Positions 1-8,578 of a stretch of 16,349 nucleotides of DNA are shown piece by piece. This DNA is from JBOGHU01 sp050742255 (lineage in GTDB: Bacteria > Actinomycetota > Acidimicrobiia > Acidimicrobiales > CADCSY01). The stretch is from NCBI GenBank assembly GCA_050742255.1, contig JBOGHU010000006.1, positions 1 through 16,349 on the forward strand, in the 5' to 3' direction. The notes below the pieces were generated by a model. The model did no database searches, was not told where the DNA came from, and was given only the letters and a program-made list of their open reading frames with translations. How positions within the stretch are numbered: position 1 is the first letter of the stretch; each line of letters begins with the position of its first letter. The translations under genes were made by a program, and so were the position numbers.

Positions 1-585
1 GCCCTGGGCCTGGCCCTGGAGCGCCGGCTGGCCGAGCTGGCCATGCCCGACGCCCGCGTCGCCGTCCGCGTGGGCGACGACGACCCCGGCGACACGGTCG
101 AGCTGCTCCTCGCCCCCAACCGGGGCGAGCCGGCCCTGCCCCTGGCCAGGGCGGCGTCGGGCGGGGAGCTGGCCCGCACCATGCTGGCGCTGAGGCTGGT
201 CCTCTCCGGCGCCGGCCCCGGCCCGCCCGCCGACGGGGGCGGCGGGTGCCCGGCGGGGGTCCCCACCCTGGTCTTCGACGAGGTCGATGCCGGCATCGGG
301 GGAGAGGCGGCGCTGGCGGTGGGACGGGCGCTGTCAGCACTGGGGGCCGGGGCCCAGGTGCTGGTGGTCACCCACCTGCCCCAGGTGGCGGCCTTCGCCG
401 ACGCCCAGGTGGCGGTGGCCAAGGGGGACGAGCGGGGCCGGACGGTGGCCCGGGCCCGGGCCCTCGGCGGCGCCGAGCGGGTGGTGGAGCTGTCGCGGAT
501 GCTGTCGGGGCAGCCCGCCAGCATCCGCGCCCACGGGCACGCCGAGGAGCTGCTGTCGGTGGCGGCACGGGAGCGGGGCCGGTGA
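1..585 (+). CDS. recN: DNA repair protein RecN, C-terminal part (5' end outside window)
   Basis: RecN is an SMC-like ATPase that acts at DNA double-strand breaks in the cytoplasm. Only the last 194 codons are present, and the frame is open from base 1, so the start lies upstream of the window. Visible in order are the ABC signature ASGGELART (about bases 148-180), the Walker B strand TLVFDEVDAGIGG (about 268-303) and the H-loop segment VTHLPQVAAFAD (about 367-402). These are the hallmarks of the RecN carboxy-terminal head. A Gly/Pro-rich insert (around bases 210-255) sits between signature and Walker B and looks like a lineage-specific loop. The TGA stop at 583-585 overlaps the GTG start of steA by four bases. 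recN followed by steA and steB is the order I recall from Mycobacterium tuberculosis (Rv1696-Rv1698). Identity is secure. Confidence 0.96.
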   Translation, partial: ALGLALERRLAELAMPDARVAVRVGDDDPGDTVELLLAPNRGEPALPLARAASGGELARTMLALRLVLSGAGPGPPADGGGGCPAGVPTLVFDEVDAGIGGEAALAVGRALSALGAGAQVLVVTHLPQVAAFADAQVAVAKGDERGRTVARARALGGAERVVELSRMLSGQPASIRAHGHAEELLSVAARERGR

Positions 586-1718
586 GGGCGGAGCCCTTGG
601 AGGTCCGGGGTTCGGCGCGCGTCGACCGTCGCACCAAGGACCTGGTCCCCCGGCTGCGCCCCGGCGACGTGGCCGTGATCGACCACCTCGACCTGGACCG
701 GGTGGCGGCGGAGGGGCTGGTGGCGGCCGCCCCCGCGGCGGTGGTCAACGCCGCCACATCGATCTCGGGCCGCTACCCCAACGTGGGCCCGCTGCTGATC
801 GTGGCGGCCGGGATCCCCCTCCTCGACCAGGTGGGCGCCGAGGTGATGGAGGCCCTGCGCGACGGGGAGGAGGTGGCGGTCCGCGGGGACGAGCTGCTGG
901 CGGGGGGCTGGTCGACCACCGGCACCCGCCAGAGCACGGCCAGCGTCCAGGCCCGAATCGACGCCGCCCGGGCCAGCGTGGGGGACGAGCTCGAGCGCTT
1001 CGCCGCCAACACGCTCGAGCACCTCCAGCGGGAGCGGCACCTGGTGCTCGACTCCGTGACCCTCCCCGACCTCGGCGTGGACATGGGCGGGCGCCACGTG
1101 CTCATCGTGGTCCGGGGCCGGGACCACCGGGAGGACCTGGCCGCCCTGTCCGAGGGCGGCTACCTGCGCGAGATGCGCCCGGTCCTCGTCGGCGTCGACG
1201 GCGGCGCCGACGCCCTCCTCGAGATCGGCCGGCGCCCCGACGTCATCATCGGCGACATGGACTCGGTGTCGGAGACGGCCCTGCGCTGCGGGGCGTCACT
1301 GGTCGTGCACGCCTACCCCGACGGCCGGGCCCCCGGCACGGCCCGGCTCGACCGCCTCGGGCTGCGCCACGTGACCTTCGCCGCCCCCGGCACCAGCGAG
1401 GACGTGGCCCTCCTCCTCGCTCACGAGGCCGGGGCCGAGCTGCTCGTGGCCGTGGGCACCCACAACTCCATGACCGAGTTCCTGGACAAGGGCAGGTCCG
1501 GCATGGCCTCGACCTTCCTGGTGCGCATGAAGGTGGGGCCCACCCTCATGGACGCCAAGGGGGTCAGCCGTCTGTACCATCCCGGGGTCCGCAAGGGGGA
1601 CATCGCCCTGCTGATCGGTTCGGCCACCTTCACGCTGCTGGTGGTCACCGCCGTGAGCCAGCCGGCCCGGCTGTTCCTCGAGAACCTGTGGAACTCGATC
1701 GAGTTCCTGATCCGGTAG
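582..1718 (+). CDS. steA: SteA-like cytokinetic ring / envelope protein (thiamin-pyrophosphokinase-like fold)
   Basis: Predicted 378-residue member of the SteA family (Rv1697-like). In Corynebacterium SteA works with SteB at the division septum and influences peptidoglycan cleavage during daughter-cell separation. A thiamin pyrophosphokinase-like core is visible, with DGGAD at about residues 206-210 and GDMDS at about 224-228, but the family is not known as a thiamin kinase. One hydrophobic helix near the C-terminus (about residues 341-362) suggests anchoring to the membrane with the bulk in the cytoplasm. The GTG at 582 was chosen because it forms a GTGA overlap with the recN stop and gives the usual family length; the frame continues upstream only as shadow sequence inside recN. 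The next gene, steB, starts six bases after the stop, consistent with a SteA-SteB pair. Confidence 0.9.
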   Translation: MRAEPLEVRGSARVDRRTKDLVPRLRPGDVAVIDHLDLDRVAAEGLVAAAPAAVVNAATSISGRYPNVGPLLIVAAGIPLLDQVGAEVMEALRDGEEVAVRGDELLAGGWSTTGTRQSTASVQARIDAARASVGDELERFAANTLEHLQRERHLVLDSVTLPDLGVDMGGRHVLIVVRGRDHREDLAALSEGGYLREMRPVLVGVDGGADALLEIGRRPDVIIGDMDSVSETALRCGASLVVHAYPDGRAPGTARLDRLGLRHVTFAAPGTSEDVALLLAHEAGAELLVAVGTHNSMTEFLDKGRSGMASTFLVRMKVGPTLMDAKGVSRLYHPGVRKGDIALLIGSATFTLLVVTAVSQPARLFLENLWNSIEFLIR

Positions 1719-1724
1719 CGGTCG

Positions 1725-2693
1725 ATGGTCACGTTCCGGTACCACATCGTCTCCATCGTCGCCTTCTTCCTCGCTCTCGGCATCGGCGTGATCGTGGGGT
1801 CCACGGTCATCGACCGCGTCCTGGTCGACACCCTGGAGGACCAGCAGCGCCGCATAGAGGACGACATCAGCGAGGTGCGGCGGGAGAACGACGACCTCAA
1901 CCGCCAGATCTCCGAGCTCGGGGCCACCTCCGAGCAGCTGGCCACCGAGGGGAGCCAGCGGCTCCTCGACGGCGCCCTGGCGGACGTGGGGGTGCTGGTG
2001 CTGGCGGTGCGGGGCGCCGAGTCGGCGGGTCTGGGCGACCTGGTGGCGCTGCTGGCCACCGCCGACGCCAGCTACCGGGGGACGGTCTGGTTCACCGAGC
2101 GCTTCGCCCTGGACAGCGACGAGGCGTCCCGGGACCTGGCCCGGGCCCTGACGACCAGCGCCTCTGTGCCGAGGTCGGCGCTGCGCAGCATGGCCATCGA
2201 CCGGGTGGCCACCACCCTGCGGGTGGCGACCGCGCCCGAGGCCGGTCCCCCGGGGCTGGAGGCCCTGGTCGGGCTCCGGGACGCCGGGTTCCTCGACTAC
2301 GAGCCACCTGAGGGGGCGCCGGAGGACCTGGGGGGCCTGGCCGGCCCGGGCACCAGGATCGCCCTGGTCTCCTCCTCCACCGCGGTCGTCGACGACGGGG
2401 TCCTGGCCGAGCCGCTGGCCCGGGCCCTGGTGCGGGCGGCGGACGGCGCGCCCCCGGCCCGGCTGCTGGCAGCGGAGGCGTCCGAGCCTCCCAACGGAGC
2501 GCCGCCCGGCCTGGTGACCGCCCTGCGGGACGACGACGAGCTGGCCCGCTCCCTCTCGACCGTCGACGACGTCGACGACTTCGCCGGTCGCCTGGCCGCG
2601 GTCCTGGCCATCTTGGACCTCGGTGACGGGCGGGTGGGCCACTACGGCACCGGTCCCGGGGCCCAGCGGCTGATCCCCGCGCCCGTTCGGTGA
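1725..2693 (+). CDS. steB: SteB / MctB-family membrane-anchored protein
   Basis: 322-residue protein of the SteB/MctB family (Rv1698-like, formerly DUF3186). The start MVTFRYHIVSIVAFFLALG is typical: a short cytoplasmic tip, one membrane helix at about residues 8-28, then a predicted coiled coil (about 35-70, rich in charged Glu/Arg/Asn/Asp heptads) and an extracytoplasmic domain. In Mycobacterium the protein was linked to copper export (MctB). In Corynebacterium the orthologue SteB partners SteA and stimulates a peptidoglycan hydrolase. I see no Cys/Met copper-binding cluster here, so the division role suggested by the neighbouring steA is the better reading, but this is inference. The ATG at 1725 follows the steA stop by six bases. 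The TGA stop overlaps the GTG of murJ. Confidence 0.88.
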   Translation: MVTFRYHIVSIVAFFLALGIGVIVGSTVIDRVLVDTLEDQQRRIEDDISEVRRENDDLNRQISELGATSEQLATEGSQRLLDGALADVGVLVLAVRGAESAGLGDLVALLATADASYRGTVWFTERFALDSDEASRDLARALTTSASVPRSALRSMAIDRVATTLRVATAPEAGPPGLEALVGLRDAGFLDYEPPEGAPEDLGGLAGPGTRIALVSSSTAVVDDGVLAEPLARALVRAADGAPPARLLAAEASEPPNGAPPGLVTALRDDDELARSLSTVDDVDDFAGRLAAVLAILDLGDGRVGHYGTGPGAQRLIPAPVR

Positions 2694-4327
2694 TCCGGAC
2701 CCGGGCGGCACGACCGGCGACCGCCGTCGGTGCCGGCGGCCACGTCGACCTGGCCCGGTCGACGGCGGCCATGACCCTTTGGACCCTGGTGTCGCGCACC
2801 ACCGGGTTCGTCCGGGTGCTGGTGGTGGCGGCGGTCCTCGGCACCACGTTCCTCGGCAACACCTACCAGTCGGCCAACACTGTCCCCAACCTGTTGTTCG
2901 AGCTGTTCGCGGCGGGGCTGCTCCAGGCGGTGCTGATCCCCTCGCTGGTCGACATCCTCGGCCGCGGCGACAAGGCCGAGGCGGAGCACGTGGCCGGCTC
3001 GGTGCTGGGCGTGGTCGCCGGGGGCCTGGCGGTCCTCGCCGGCGTGGGGATGCTGTTGGCCCCGTGGATCATGCGGGCCCTGGTCGCGGGGGTCGCCTCC
3101 GAGGAGGTCCGCGCCGCCCAGATCCGGCTGGGGACGTTCCTGCTGTGGTTCTTCCTCCCCCAGGTCGTGCTGTACGCGGCGGGGATGGTCGCCACGGGCG
3201 TCCTGAACGCCCGTGACCGCTTTGCCCTGCCCGTGTTCGCCCCCGTGGTCAACAACGTGGTGGTGACCGCCTCCTACGGGCTGTTCTGGCTGCTGCGCGA
3301 CGGCGCCGAGCCCAGCCTCGACCTCACCCTGTCCCAGAAGCTGGTCCTCGGCGGCGGCACCACCCTGGGCGTGCTGGCGTTCTGCGCCGTCCCGGTCCTC
3401 GCCGTGGCCCGCAGCGGCTTCTCCCTGCGGCCCCGCCTCGACATCCGCCACCCCGAGGTCCGCCGGCTCCTCCGACGGGGGGTCTGGGCGGCGCTGTACC
3501 TGGTCTCGACCCAGGTCCTCCTGGCTGCGGTGCTGGTCCTGGCCAACGCCGTGGAGGGGGCGGTGGTCGCCTACCAGGTGGCCTACACCGTGTTCCTCGT
3601 CCCCCACGCCGTCCTCGCCCTCCCGGTGCTGACCGCGCTGTTCCCGACCCTGGCCCGGGCCACCACCAGCGGGGACGGGACCGGGTACGCCCGGTCCCTG
3701 TCGGGCGGCGTCCTGGCCATCGCCTACCTGGCCGCCCCCGCCAGCGCCGCCCTGATCGCCCTGGCCGGGCCCCTGGCCGCCCTCACCCTCTTCGGCGAGG
3801 GCGCCCGCAGCGCCGCCACCGTGGCCGGTGCCATCGCCGCCTTCGCCCCCGGGCTCCTCGGCTACGGCGCCTTCCTCTTCCTGGCCCGGGCCCACTACGC
3901 GACCGGTGACACCAGGACCCCGGCGCTGGTCAACCTGGGCGTGGCCGCATCGGGGGTGGTCGCCATGGCGGCGGCGGCGGCGGTGTCGTCCCCGGAGGGA
4001 CGGGTGGCGGCTCTGGCCGGTGTCCACTCGCTGGCCTACCTGGCCGGCAGCGGCGTGCTGCTGGTGCAGGTGCGCCGCCACCTCCCTGGCCGGGCCCGGC
4101 TGGCGCTGGCCCGGCCGCTGGTCACCACCCTCGCCGCCGCCACCCTCTCCACCGGTGCCATGTGGCTGGTCCGTGCGCCCCTCGACCTTCCCGGCCGGGC
4201 CGGTGCGGCGGTCCAGGTGGCGGCGGCCGGCGGTGTCGGCGTCGGCGTGTACCTAGCCTCCCAGGCCGGGCTGGGAGGCCTGCGGCCCGCCGGCGTGGCG
4301 GCTGTGCTGCGGGGTGACGGTGGGTGA
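2690..4327 (+). CDS. murJ: MurJ-type lipid II flippase
   Basis: 545-residue polytopic membrane protein of the MOP/MviN superfamily. MurJ moves lipid-linked peptidoglycan precursor (lipid II) across the plasma membrane. The N-terminus contains the MurJ-like stretch STAAMTLWTLVSRTTGFVRV, followed by about 14 hydrophobic helices over the whole length. Family features visible are QSANTVPNLLFELFAAG around residues 63-79, the charged ARDRFALPVFAPVVNN loop after helix 5, and ARAHYATGDTRTPALVN near residue 400. The start is the GTG at 2690, which overlaps the TGA of steB as GTGA. The 3' end overlaps the next glycosyltransferase gene by 14 bases, so the genes are probably co-translated. Placed with a glycosyltransferase and a phosphoglycosyl transferase, it could serve peptidoglycan, another lipid-linked glycan, or both; sequence alone does not separate these. 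Confidence 0.92.
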   Translation: MIRTRAARPATAVGAGGHVDLARSTAAMTLWTLVSRTTGFVRVLVVAAVLGTTFLGNTYQSANTVPNLLFELFAAGLLQAVLIPSLVDILGRGDKAEAEHVAGSVLGVVAGGLAVLAGVGMLLAPWIMRALVAGVASEEVRAAQIRLGTFLLWFFLPQVVLYAAGMVATGVLNARDRFALPVFAPVVNNVVVTASYGLFWLLRDGAEPSLDLTLSQKLVLGGGTTLGVLAFCAVPVLAVARSGFSLRPRLDIRHPEVRRLLRRGVWAALYLVSTQVLLAAVLVLANAVEGAVVAYQVAYTVFLVPHAVLALPVLTALFPTLARATTSGDGTGYARSLSGGVLAIAYLAAPASAALIALAGPLAALTLFGEGARSAATVAGAIAAFAPGLLGYGAFLFLARAHYATGDTRTPALVNLGVAASGVVAMAAAAAVSSPEGRVAALAGVHSLAYLAGSGVLLVQVRRHLPGRARLALARPLVTTLAAATLSTGAMWLVRAPLDLPGRAGAAVQVAAAGGVGVGVYLASQAGLGGLRPAGVAAVLRGDGG

Positions 4328-5411
4328 GGGCCGGCGCCTGCTCCAGCTGCTCGGCCCCTCGAGCGGGGGGATCCGCCGGCACGTGGCCTGCCTGGCCGAG
4401 CACCTCGACGCCGCCGGGTGGGAGGTGTCGGTGGCGGGACCCGGGGGCGTGATGGACGGGTTGGGCCCGCTGCAGCACCCCGTCGCCGTCCCGTCCCGCC
4501 TGACGCCGCGCCGGGTTGCCGCCGCACGCCGGGACCTCCGGCCCCTGGTGGGCGTGGTCGACCTGGTCCACGCCCACGGCCTCAAGGCCGGCTGGCTGGC
4601 GGCGTCCCTCCGGCGCCGGCCACCCCTGGTGGTGAGCGTGCACAACCTGGTGCTCGGCACCGGTGGCGCGGCGCCGGCCCTGCGGGCCCTGGAGGGGCTG
4701 CTGGTGGGCCGGGCCGACGCCGTGATCGCCACCTCGGCGGAGGTGGCGCGCCGCCTCAGCGGGGTGGCCGGCGCCGACCGCGTGGTCGTGGCCCTGCCCG
4801 TCGGCCCACGACCGCAGGTGCGCCGGGACCGCGACCAGGTCAGGGCCGCCCTCGGCGTCGGGCCCGGCGAGCGGCTCCTGCTCACGCCCGCCCGGCTCCA
4901 TCCCCAGAAGGGGCTCGACACCCTGCTGGCGGCGGTGGGGCGCCTGCGCCTCCGGGTGGGGGGGCTGCGGGCCGTCGTGCTGGGCGAGGGGCCCCTGGAC
5001 GGGGAGCTGCGCCGGCGGCGGGCGGAGCTGGACCTCGACGACGTGGTCGCCCTGGCGGGGTGGCGCCCCTCGATCGCCGACGAGCTGGCCGCCGCCGACG
5101 TGGTCGTGGTCCCCTCGCGCTGGGAGTCCAGCCCCCTGGTGGTGGTCGAGGCCCTGTCCCTGGGGCGGCCCGTCGTCGCCACCGCGGTCGGCGCCGTGCC
5201 CGATGTGGTGGTGGACGGGGTCAGCGGCCGGCTGGTGCCCGTCGACGACGCCGCCGCCCTGGCCACCGCCATCGAGGAGCTGCTGGGCGATCCGGCGGCG
5301 GCGGCGGCGATGGGGCTGGCGGGACGGCGGATGGTCGAGGCCCGGTACGACCCCCACGACCTGGTGGACCGGGTGGAGGCGGTCTACCGGGACGTGCTGG
5401 AGCGGGCGTGA
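4314..5411 (+). CDS. GT4-family glycosyltransferase
   Basis: 365-residue GT-B glycosyltransferase of family GT4. The N-terminal acceptor domain carries LLGPSSGGIRRHVACLAEHL with the usual Gly-Gly loop, and VDLVHAHGLKAGWLA. The C-terminal donor domain carries LLTPARLHPQKGLDTLLAAV and the EX7E nucleotide-sugar signature (Glu271-SSPLVVV-Glu279). No membrane helix is evident, so it should act on the cytoplasmic face. The GTG at 4314 overlaps the end of murJ by 14 bases; a second in-frame GTG at 4320 would shorten the protein by two residues and cannot be excluded. Sugar donor and acceptor are unknown. Position between murJ and a MraY/WecA-like gene suggests work on a lipid-linked glycan of the envelope. 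It is unrelated in sequence to senB further downstream apart from sharing the fold. Confidence 0.88.
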   Translation: MTVGEGRRLLQLLGPSSGGIRRHVACLAEHLDAAGWEVSVAGPGGVMDGLGPLQHPVAVPSRLTPRRVAAARRDLRPLVGVVDLVHAHGLKAGWLAASLRRRPPLVVSVHNLVLGTGGAAPALRALEGLLVGRADAVIATSAEVARRLSGVAGADRVVVALPVGPRPQVRRDRDQVRAALGVGPGERLLLTPARLHPQKGLDTLLAAVGRLRLRVGGLRAVVLGEGPLDGELRRRRAELDLDDVVALAGWRPSIADELAAADVVVVPSRWESSPLVVVEALSLGRPVVATAVGAVPDVVVDGVSGRLVPVDDAAALATAIEELLGDPAAAAAMGLAGRRMVEARYDPHDLVDRVEAVYRDVLERA

Positions 5412-7684
5412 GGTGGCTCTGGGCCCTGGCCCCGGCGCTGGCCGTGCCGGCCTCCCTGGGGGTGGGGGGCGCCGCCGCCCAGGGCCCGGCGCCGCCGGCC
5501 GACCGGGTCCTCGTCGTCAGCCTCCCCACCCTCACCTGGGAGCGGGTGGTGCAGGAGCGGCCCCCGGTCCTGGTGGAGCTGCTCCGGCAGAGCGCGGTGG
5601 CGTCCCTGTCGGTGCGCACCATCGGCCCCACCACGTCCCTCGGGGAGGCCTACGCCACCATCGGGGCCGGCAACCGGACCTCGGTCGCGGAGGACGTGGC
5701 CGGGCTGGCGCTCCCCCCGGCCGCCCCCTACGAGGGGGACGAGGCGGCCCGGGTCTTCCAGCGCCGCTGCGGGTGCATGGCGGGGGACGCCTCGGTCCTC
5801 CAGCTCGGCGCGCCCCAGATCGCCCGTCTCAACGACCGGCTCCTCTACGGGTCCGAGCCCGGGTCCCTCGGTACCGCCCTGGCCCGGGCCGGGCGGCGGG
5901 CGGCCGTGGTCGCCAACGCTGACCGGGCCCTGAGCGGCGCGGCCGGTGCCGTCCACCGGGAGGCGGCGCTGGCAGTCATGGACGGTTCGGGACGGGTCGC
6001 TGCCGGTGAGGTCGGGCCGCGGCTGCTGGCCGAGGACCCGGCCGAGCCCTTCGGGCTGCGCACCGACGTGGCCGCGGCGGCCGCCGCCTTCGCCGATGCC
6101 TGGGACCGGGCCGACGTGGTCCTCCTCGAGGTCAGCGACCTCGACCGCGTCGACGCCTACGCCGACGTGGCCACGTCGGAGGCCAAGGTCGCGGCCGGGG
6201 GCCGGGCCCTGGCCCGCGCCGACGAGCTGCTGGCCCGGGTGCTGGAGCGGGTGGACCTCGAGCGAGACCTGGTCCTGGTCGTGGCCCCCACCGCCCCCCG
6301 GGACGGCCCGCCCCAGCTGACGGTGGCGGGCATCGCCGGGCCCGGCTTCGAGCCCGGCCGTGCCACCAGCGCCACCACCCGCCGGGCGGGGTACCTCACC
6401 CTCCCCGACGTCGCCCCCACCGTGCTCGACGCCCTGGGGCTCGAGGTCCCCTCCGCCGTGACCGGCGCCCTGGCGTCGTCGCTGGGAGGGGGCCCACCCG
6501 ACGCCAGGTCGATGGGGCGGCTGGCCGACATCAACGAGACCACGGTCTTCCGGGACCGCGCCACCGGCCCGGTGACGGTGGCCTTCATCGCCCTGCAGGT
6601 CCTGACCTACGCCGTGGGCGTCGCCGCCCTGACCCGATTGCCGGCCCTGCGCTCCTGGGCCCACGTGCTCGCCCTCGTGGCCCTGGCCGTGCCGACCCTG
6701 GCCTTCCTGTCCGCCCTGGTGCCCTACGCCGACCTGGGCATTGCCGGCTACCTGGTGGCGCTCTTCGCCGCCGCCACCGCCCTGGCCGGCGCCGCCCTGG
6801 CCCTGGCCACCGGCCTCCGGCGGCGGACCGGCGCCGCCGGGCCCCTGGTCGCCCCCCTGGCGCTGGTGGGCCTGGCCCTGGCCGTGCTGTTGGGGGACGT
6901 GGCCCTGCTGGGCGGTCGGATGCAGATCGACACCGTCTTCGGCTACTCGCCCACGGTCGCCGGCCGCTTCGCCGGCTACGGGAACCTGGCCTTCGCCATG
7001 GTCGCCGCCAGCGCCCTGGTGGTGGTGACGGGGGCGTGGGGGGTCACCGCCCTGGTGGAGCGGCGGCCGGCCCCCACCGCCCGGCGACCGGCGCTGGGGT
7101 TGGTCGCCGTCGTCCTGGTCGGTGTGGTGGTCGTCGACGGCCATCCCTCGCTGGGGTCCGACGTGGGTGGGGTGCTGGCCCTGGTCCCGGCCTTCGCGGT
7201 CGTGGGGCTGACCCTGTCAGGGGCGCGCATCGGGCTCCGGCGGGGCCTGGTCATCGGTGGCGGGACGGTCGCCGTCCTGGCCCTCTTCGCCGCCGTCGAC
7301 CTGGCCCGATCGCCCGAGTCGCGCACCCACCTCGGGCGGCTGGTGGCGGGAGCCTTCGACAGCGGGTCGTCGGGGGTGATCACGGTGATAGCCCGCAAGG
7401 CCAGCGCCAACGCCTCCATCCTGACCTCGTCCATCTGGACCCTGGTGATCTCCGTCGCCCTGGGCTCGGTCGCCTTCCTGCTGTGGCGGCGCCAGGGGAT
7501 CTTCGGGGAGGTGGCGGGCCGGGTGCCGGGGCTGCGGGTCTGCCTCGTCGGGGCCCTGGTCGCCGGCGGCCTGGGCTTCGCCCTCAACGACTCGGGGGTC
7601 GCCGTTCCCGCCATGATGCTGGCCGTGCTCCTCCCGTACCTGACCGCGGTGGCGGTGAGGGCGGCGCCCACGAGCGGCACGTGA
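5408..7684 (+). CDS. Secreted alkaline-phosphatase-like domain fused to a polytopic membrane region
   Basis: 758-residue protein with no firm family name known to me. Residues 1-26 look like a signal peptide (MRWLWALAPALAVPASLG, then GAAAQG). Residues about 30-380 resemble the alkaline phosphatase superfamily fold: a first strand RVLVVSLPTLTW, the loop ATIGAGNRTS at the nucleophile position (Asn89, Thr91), a strand VVLLEVSDLDRVD, a strand DLVLVVAPTAPRDG, and LPDVAPTVLDALGL near the end. From about residue 385 to the end there are roughly nine or ten hydrophobic helices. Several usual metal ligands appear replaced (Ser-Leu-Pro where the first strand normally has Asp; APTAPRDG where xSDHG is usual), so hydrolysis is uncertain. 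It overlaps both neighbours by GTGA. It probably acts outside the membrane on envelope glycans or lipids, as an enzyme or as a binding scaffold. Confidence 0.75.
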   Translation: MRWLWALAPALAVPASLGVGGAAAQGPAPPADRVLVVSLPTLTWERVVQERPPVLVELLRQSAVASLSVRTIGPTTSLGEAYATIGAGNRTSVAEDVAGLALPPAAPYEGDEAARVFQRRCGCMAGDASVLQLGAPQIARLNDRLLYGSEPGSLGTALARAGRRAAVVANADRALSGAAGAVHREAALAVMDGSGRVAAGEVGPRLLAEDPAEPFGLRTDVAAAAAAFADAWDRADVVLLEVSDLDRVDAYADVATSEAKVAAGGRALARADELLARVLERVDLERDLVLVVAPTAPRDGPPQLTVAGIAGPGFEPGRATSATTRRAGYLTLPDVAPTVLDALGLEVPSAVTGALASSLGGGPPDARSMGRLADINETTVFRDRATGPVTVAFIALQVLTYAVGVAALTRLPALRSWAHVLALVALAVPTLAFLSALVPYADLGIAGYLVALFAAATALAGAALALATGLRRRTGAAGPLVAPLALVGLALAVLLGDVALLGGRMQIDTVFGYSPTVAGRFAGYGNLAFAMVAASALVVVTGAWGVTALVERRPAPTARRPALGLVAVVLVGVVVVDGHPSLGSDVGGVLALVPAFAVVGLTLSGARIGLRRGLVIGGGTVAVLALFAAVDLARSPESRTHLGRLVAGAFDSGSSGVITVIARKASANASILTSSIWTLVISVALGSVAFLLWRRQGIFGEVAGRVPGLRVCLVGALVAGGLGFALNDSGVAVPAMMLAVLLPYLTAVAVRAAPTSGT

Positions 7685-8523
7685 CCACCGGCGTCGCCGT
7701 CCTCACCGGCCTGGTCGCCGCCGCCGTGGTCTGGCTGGGGCTGCGGCCGGTGCTGGCGGCTCCGCTGTTCGGGCGCGCCAACCACCGCGGTGCCGTCGTG
7801 CCCACCGGGGCCGGCGTGGTGGTCCCGCTGGCGGTGCTGGCCACCGAGGCCCTGGCCGCGGCCGCCGCCGCCGGCGGCGTGGACCGGCTCGAAGCCTCCG
7901 TCCAGGCCCGGACCCTCACCCTGGTCCTGGTGGTGGGTCTGGGGCTGGTGGGCCTGGTCGACGACCTGGCAGCCGGCGCCACCGACGGGCGGGGCTTCGC
8001 CGGGCACCTGGGCGCCCTGGCCCGGGGCCGGCTCACGACCGGGGGGCTGAAGCTGGCGGGCGGGGCCGCCCTGGCCACCGTGGTCACCGCGCCGGTCTCG
8101 GGCGGTGGCCTCCCCCTCCTGGTCGCCGACGCCCTGCTGGTGGCCCTGGCCGCCAACCTCGGCAACCTGCTCGACCGGGCCCCGGGCCGGACCATCAAGG
8201 TGGGCACCGCGGCCTTCGTCGCCCTGGGCCTGGCCACAGGGTTCCCCGACAGCCTGGCGGGGGTGGGGGCGGCGACAGGTGCCGGTCTGGCCCTGGCCGT
8301 CCCCGACCTCCGGGAGCGGCTCATGCTGGGCGACGCCGGGGCCAACGCCCTGGGTGGCGCCCTCGGCCTGGGGGTGGTCCTGGCCACCTCGCCCGCCACC
8401 CGCCTCTTGGCCCTGGGGGTGGTGGCGGTCCTCAACCTGGCCAGCGAGGTGGTCTCGTTCAGCCGGCTCATCGAGGGATGGGCACCCCTGAGGGCCCTGG
8501 ACCGGGCCGGGCGCCGCCCGTGA
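7681..8523 (+). CDS. MraY/WecA-like phosphoglycosyl transferase homologue
   Basis: 280-residue membrane protein resembling the polyprenyl-phosphate N-acetylhexosamine-1-phosphate transferase superfamily (MraY, WecA), which attach a sugar phosphate to undecaprenyl phosphate. Visible motifs are the NHRGAVVPTGAG loop (matching the RGxxxPTxGG region), the paired aspartates in GLVDDLAAG (Asp94, Asp95), NLGNLLDRAPGRTIK (Asn159-Lys173, replacing the usual NxxNxxDGxDGL), and ERLMLGDAGAN (Asp218, matching the GDxGS motif). About eight or nine hydrophobic helices fit a short member of the family; MraY is usually over 320 residues. The changed NxxDG motif means activity or substrate may differ from MraY. 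The GTG at 7681 overlaps the previous gene by GTGA. It is the last gene of the long plus-strand run before the pyrG promoter. It could prime a lipid-linked glycan for the GT4 enzyme and MurJ upstream. Confidence 0.78.
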   Translation: MTTGVAVLTGLVAAAVVWLGLRPVLAAPLFGRANHRGAVVPTGAGVVVPLAVLATEALAAAAAAGGVDRLEASVQARTLTLVLVVGLGLVGLVDDLAAGATDGRGFAGHLGALARGRLTTGGLKLAGGAALATVVTAPVSGGGLPLLVADALLVALAANLGNLLDRAPGRTIKVGTAAFVALGLATGFPDSLAGVGAATGAGLALAVPDLRERLMLGDAGANALGGALGLGVVLATSPATRLLALGVVAVLNLASEVVSFSRLIEGWAPLRALDRAGRRP

Positions 8524-8567
8524 CGGGGTCCGGGGGGACGGTCCACCGCCAGAGAGGCCCGGCCCGG

Positions 8568-8573
8568 TAGGCT
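8568..8573 (+). promoter_or_regulatory. Predicted -10 element TAGGCT of the pyrG promoter
   Basis: The hexamer TAGGCT preceded by GG (GGTAGGCT) fits the actinobacterial TANNNT -10 pattern. It lies in the 91-base gap between the MraY-like gene and pyrG and would start transcription near 8577-8581, giving a leader of about 35 bases. No convincing -35 box is visible. The same GGTANNNT form precedes selD, senA and ald in this window. Confidence 0.55.
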
Positions 8574-8578
8574 GAGAC

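Noticed and set aside
3966..3986. GCG trinucleotide run in murJ, and a similar run near 5293-5310
   Set aside because: Short poly-alanine coding stretches expected at this GC content; no sign of a functional repeat.
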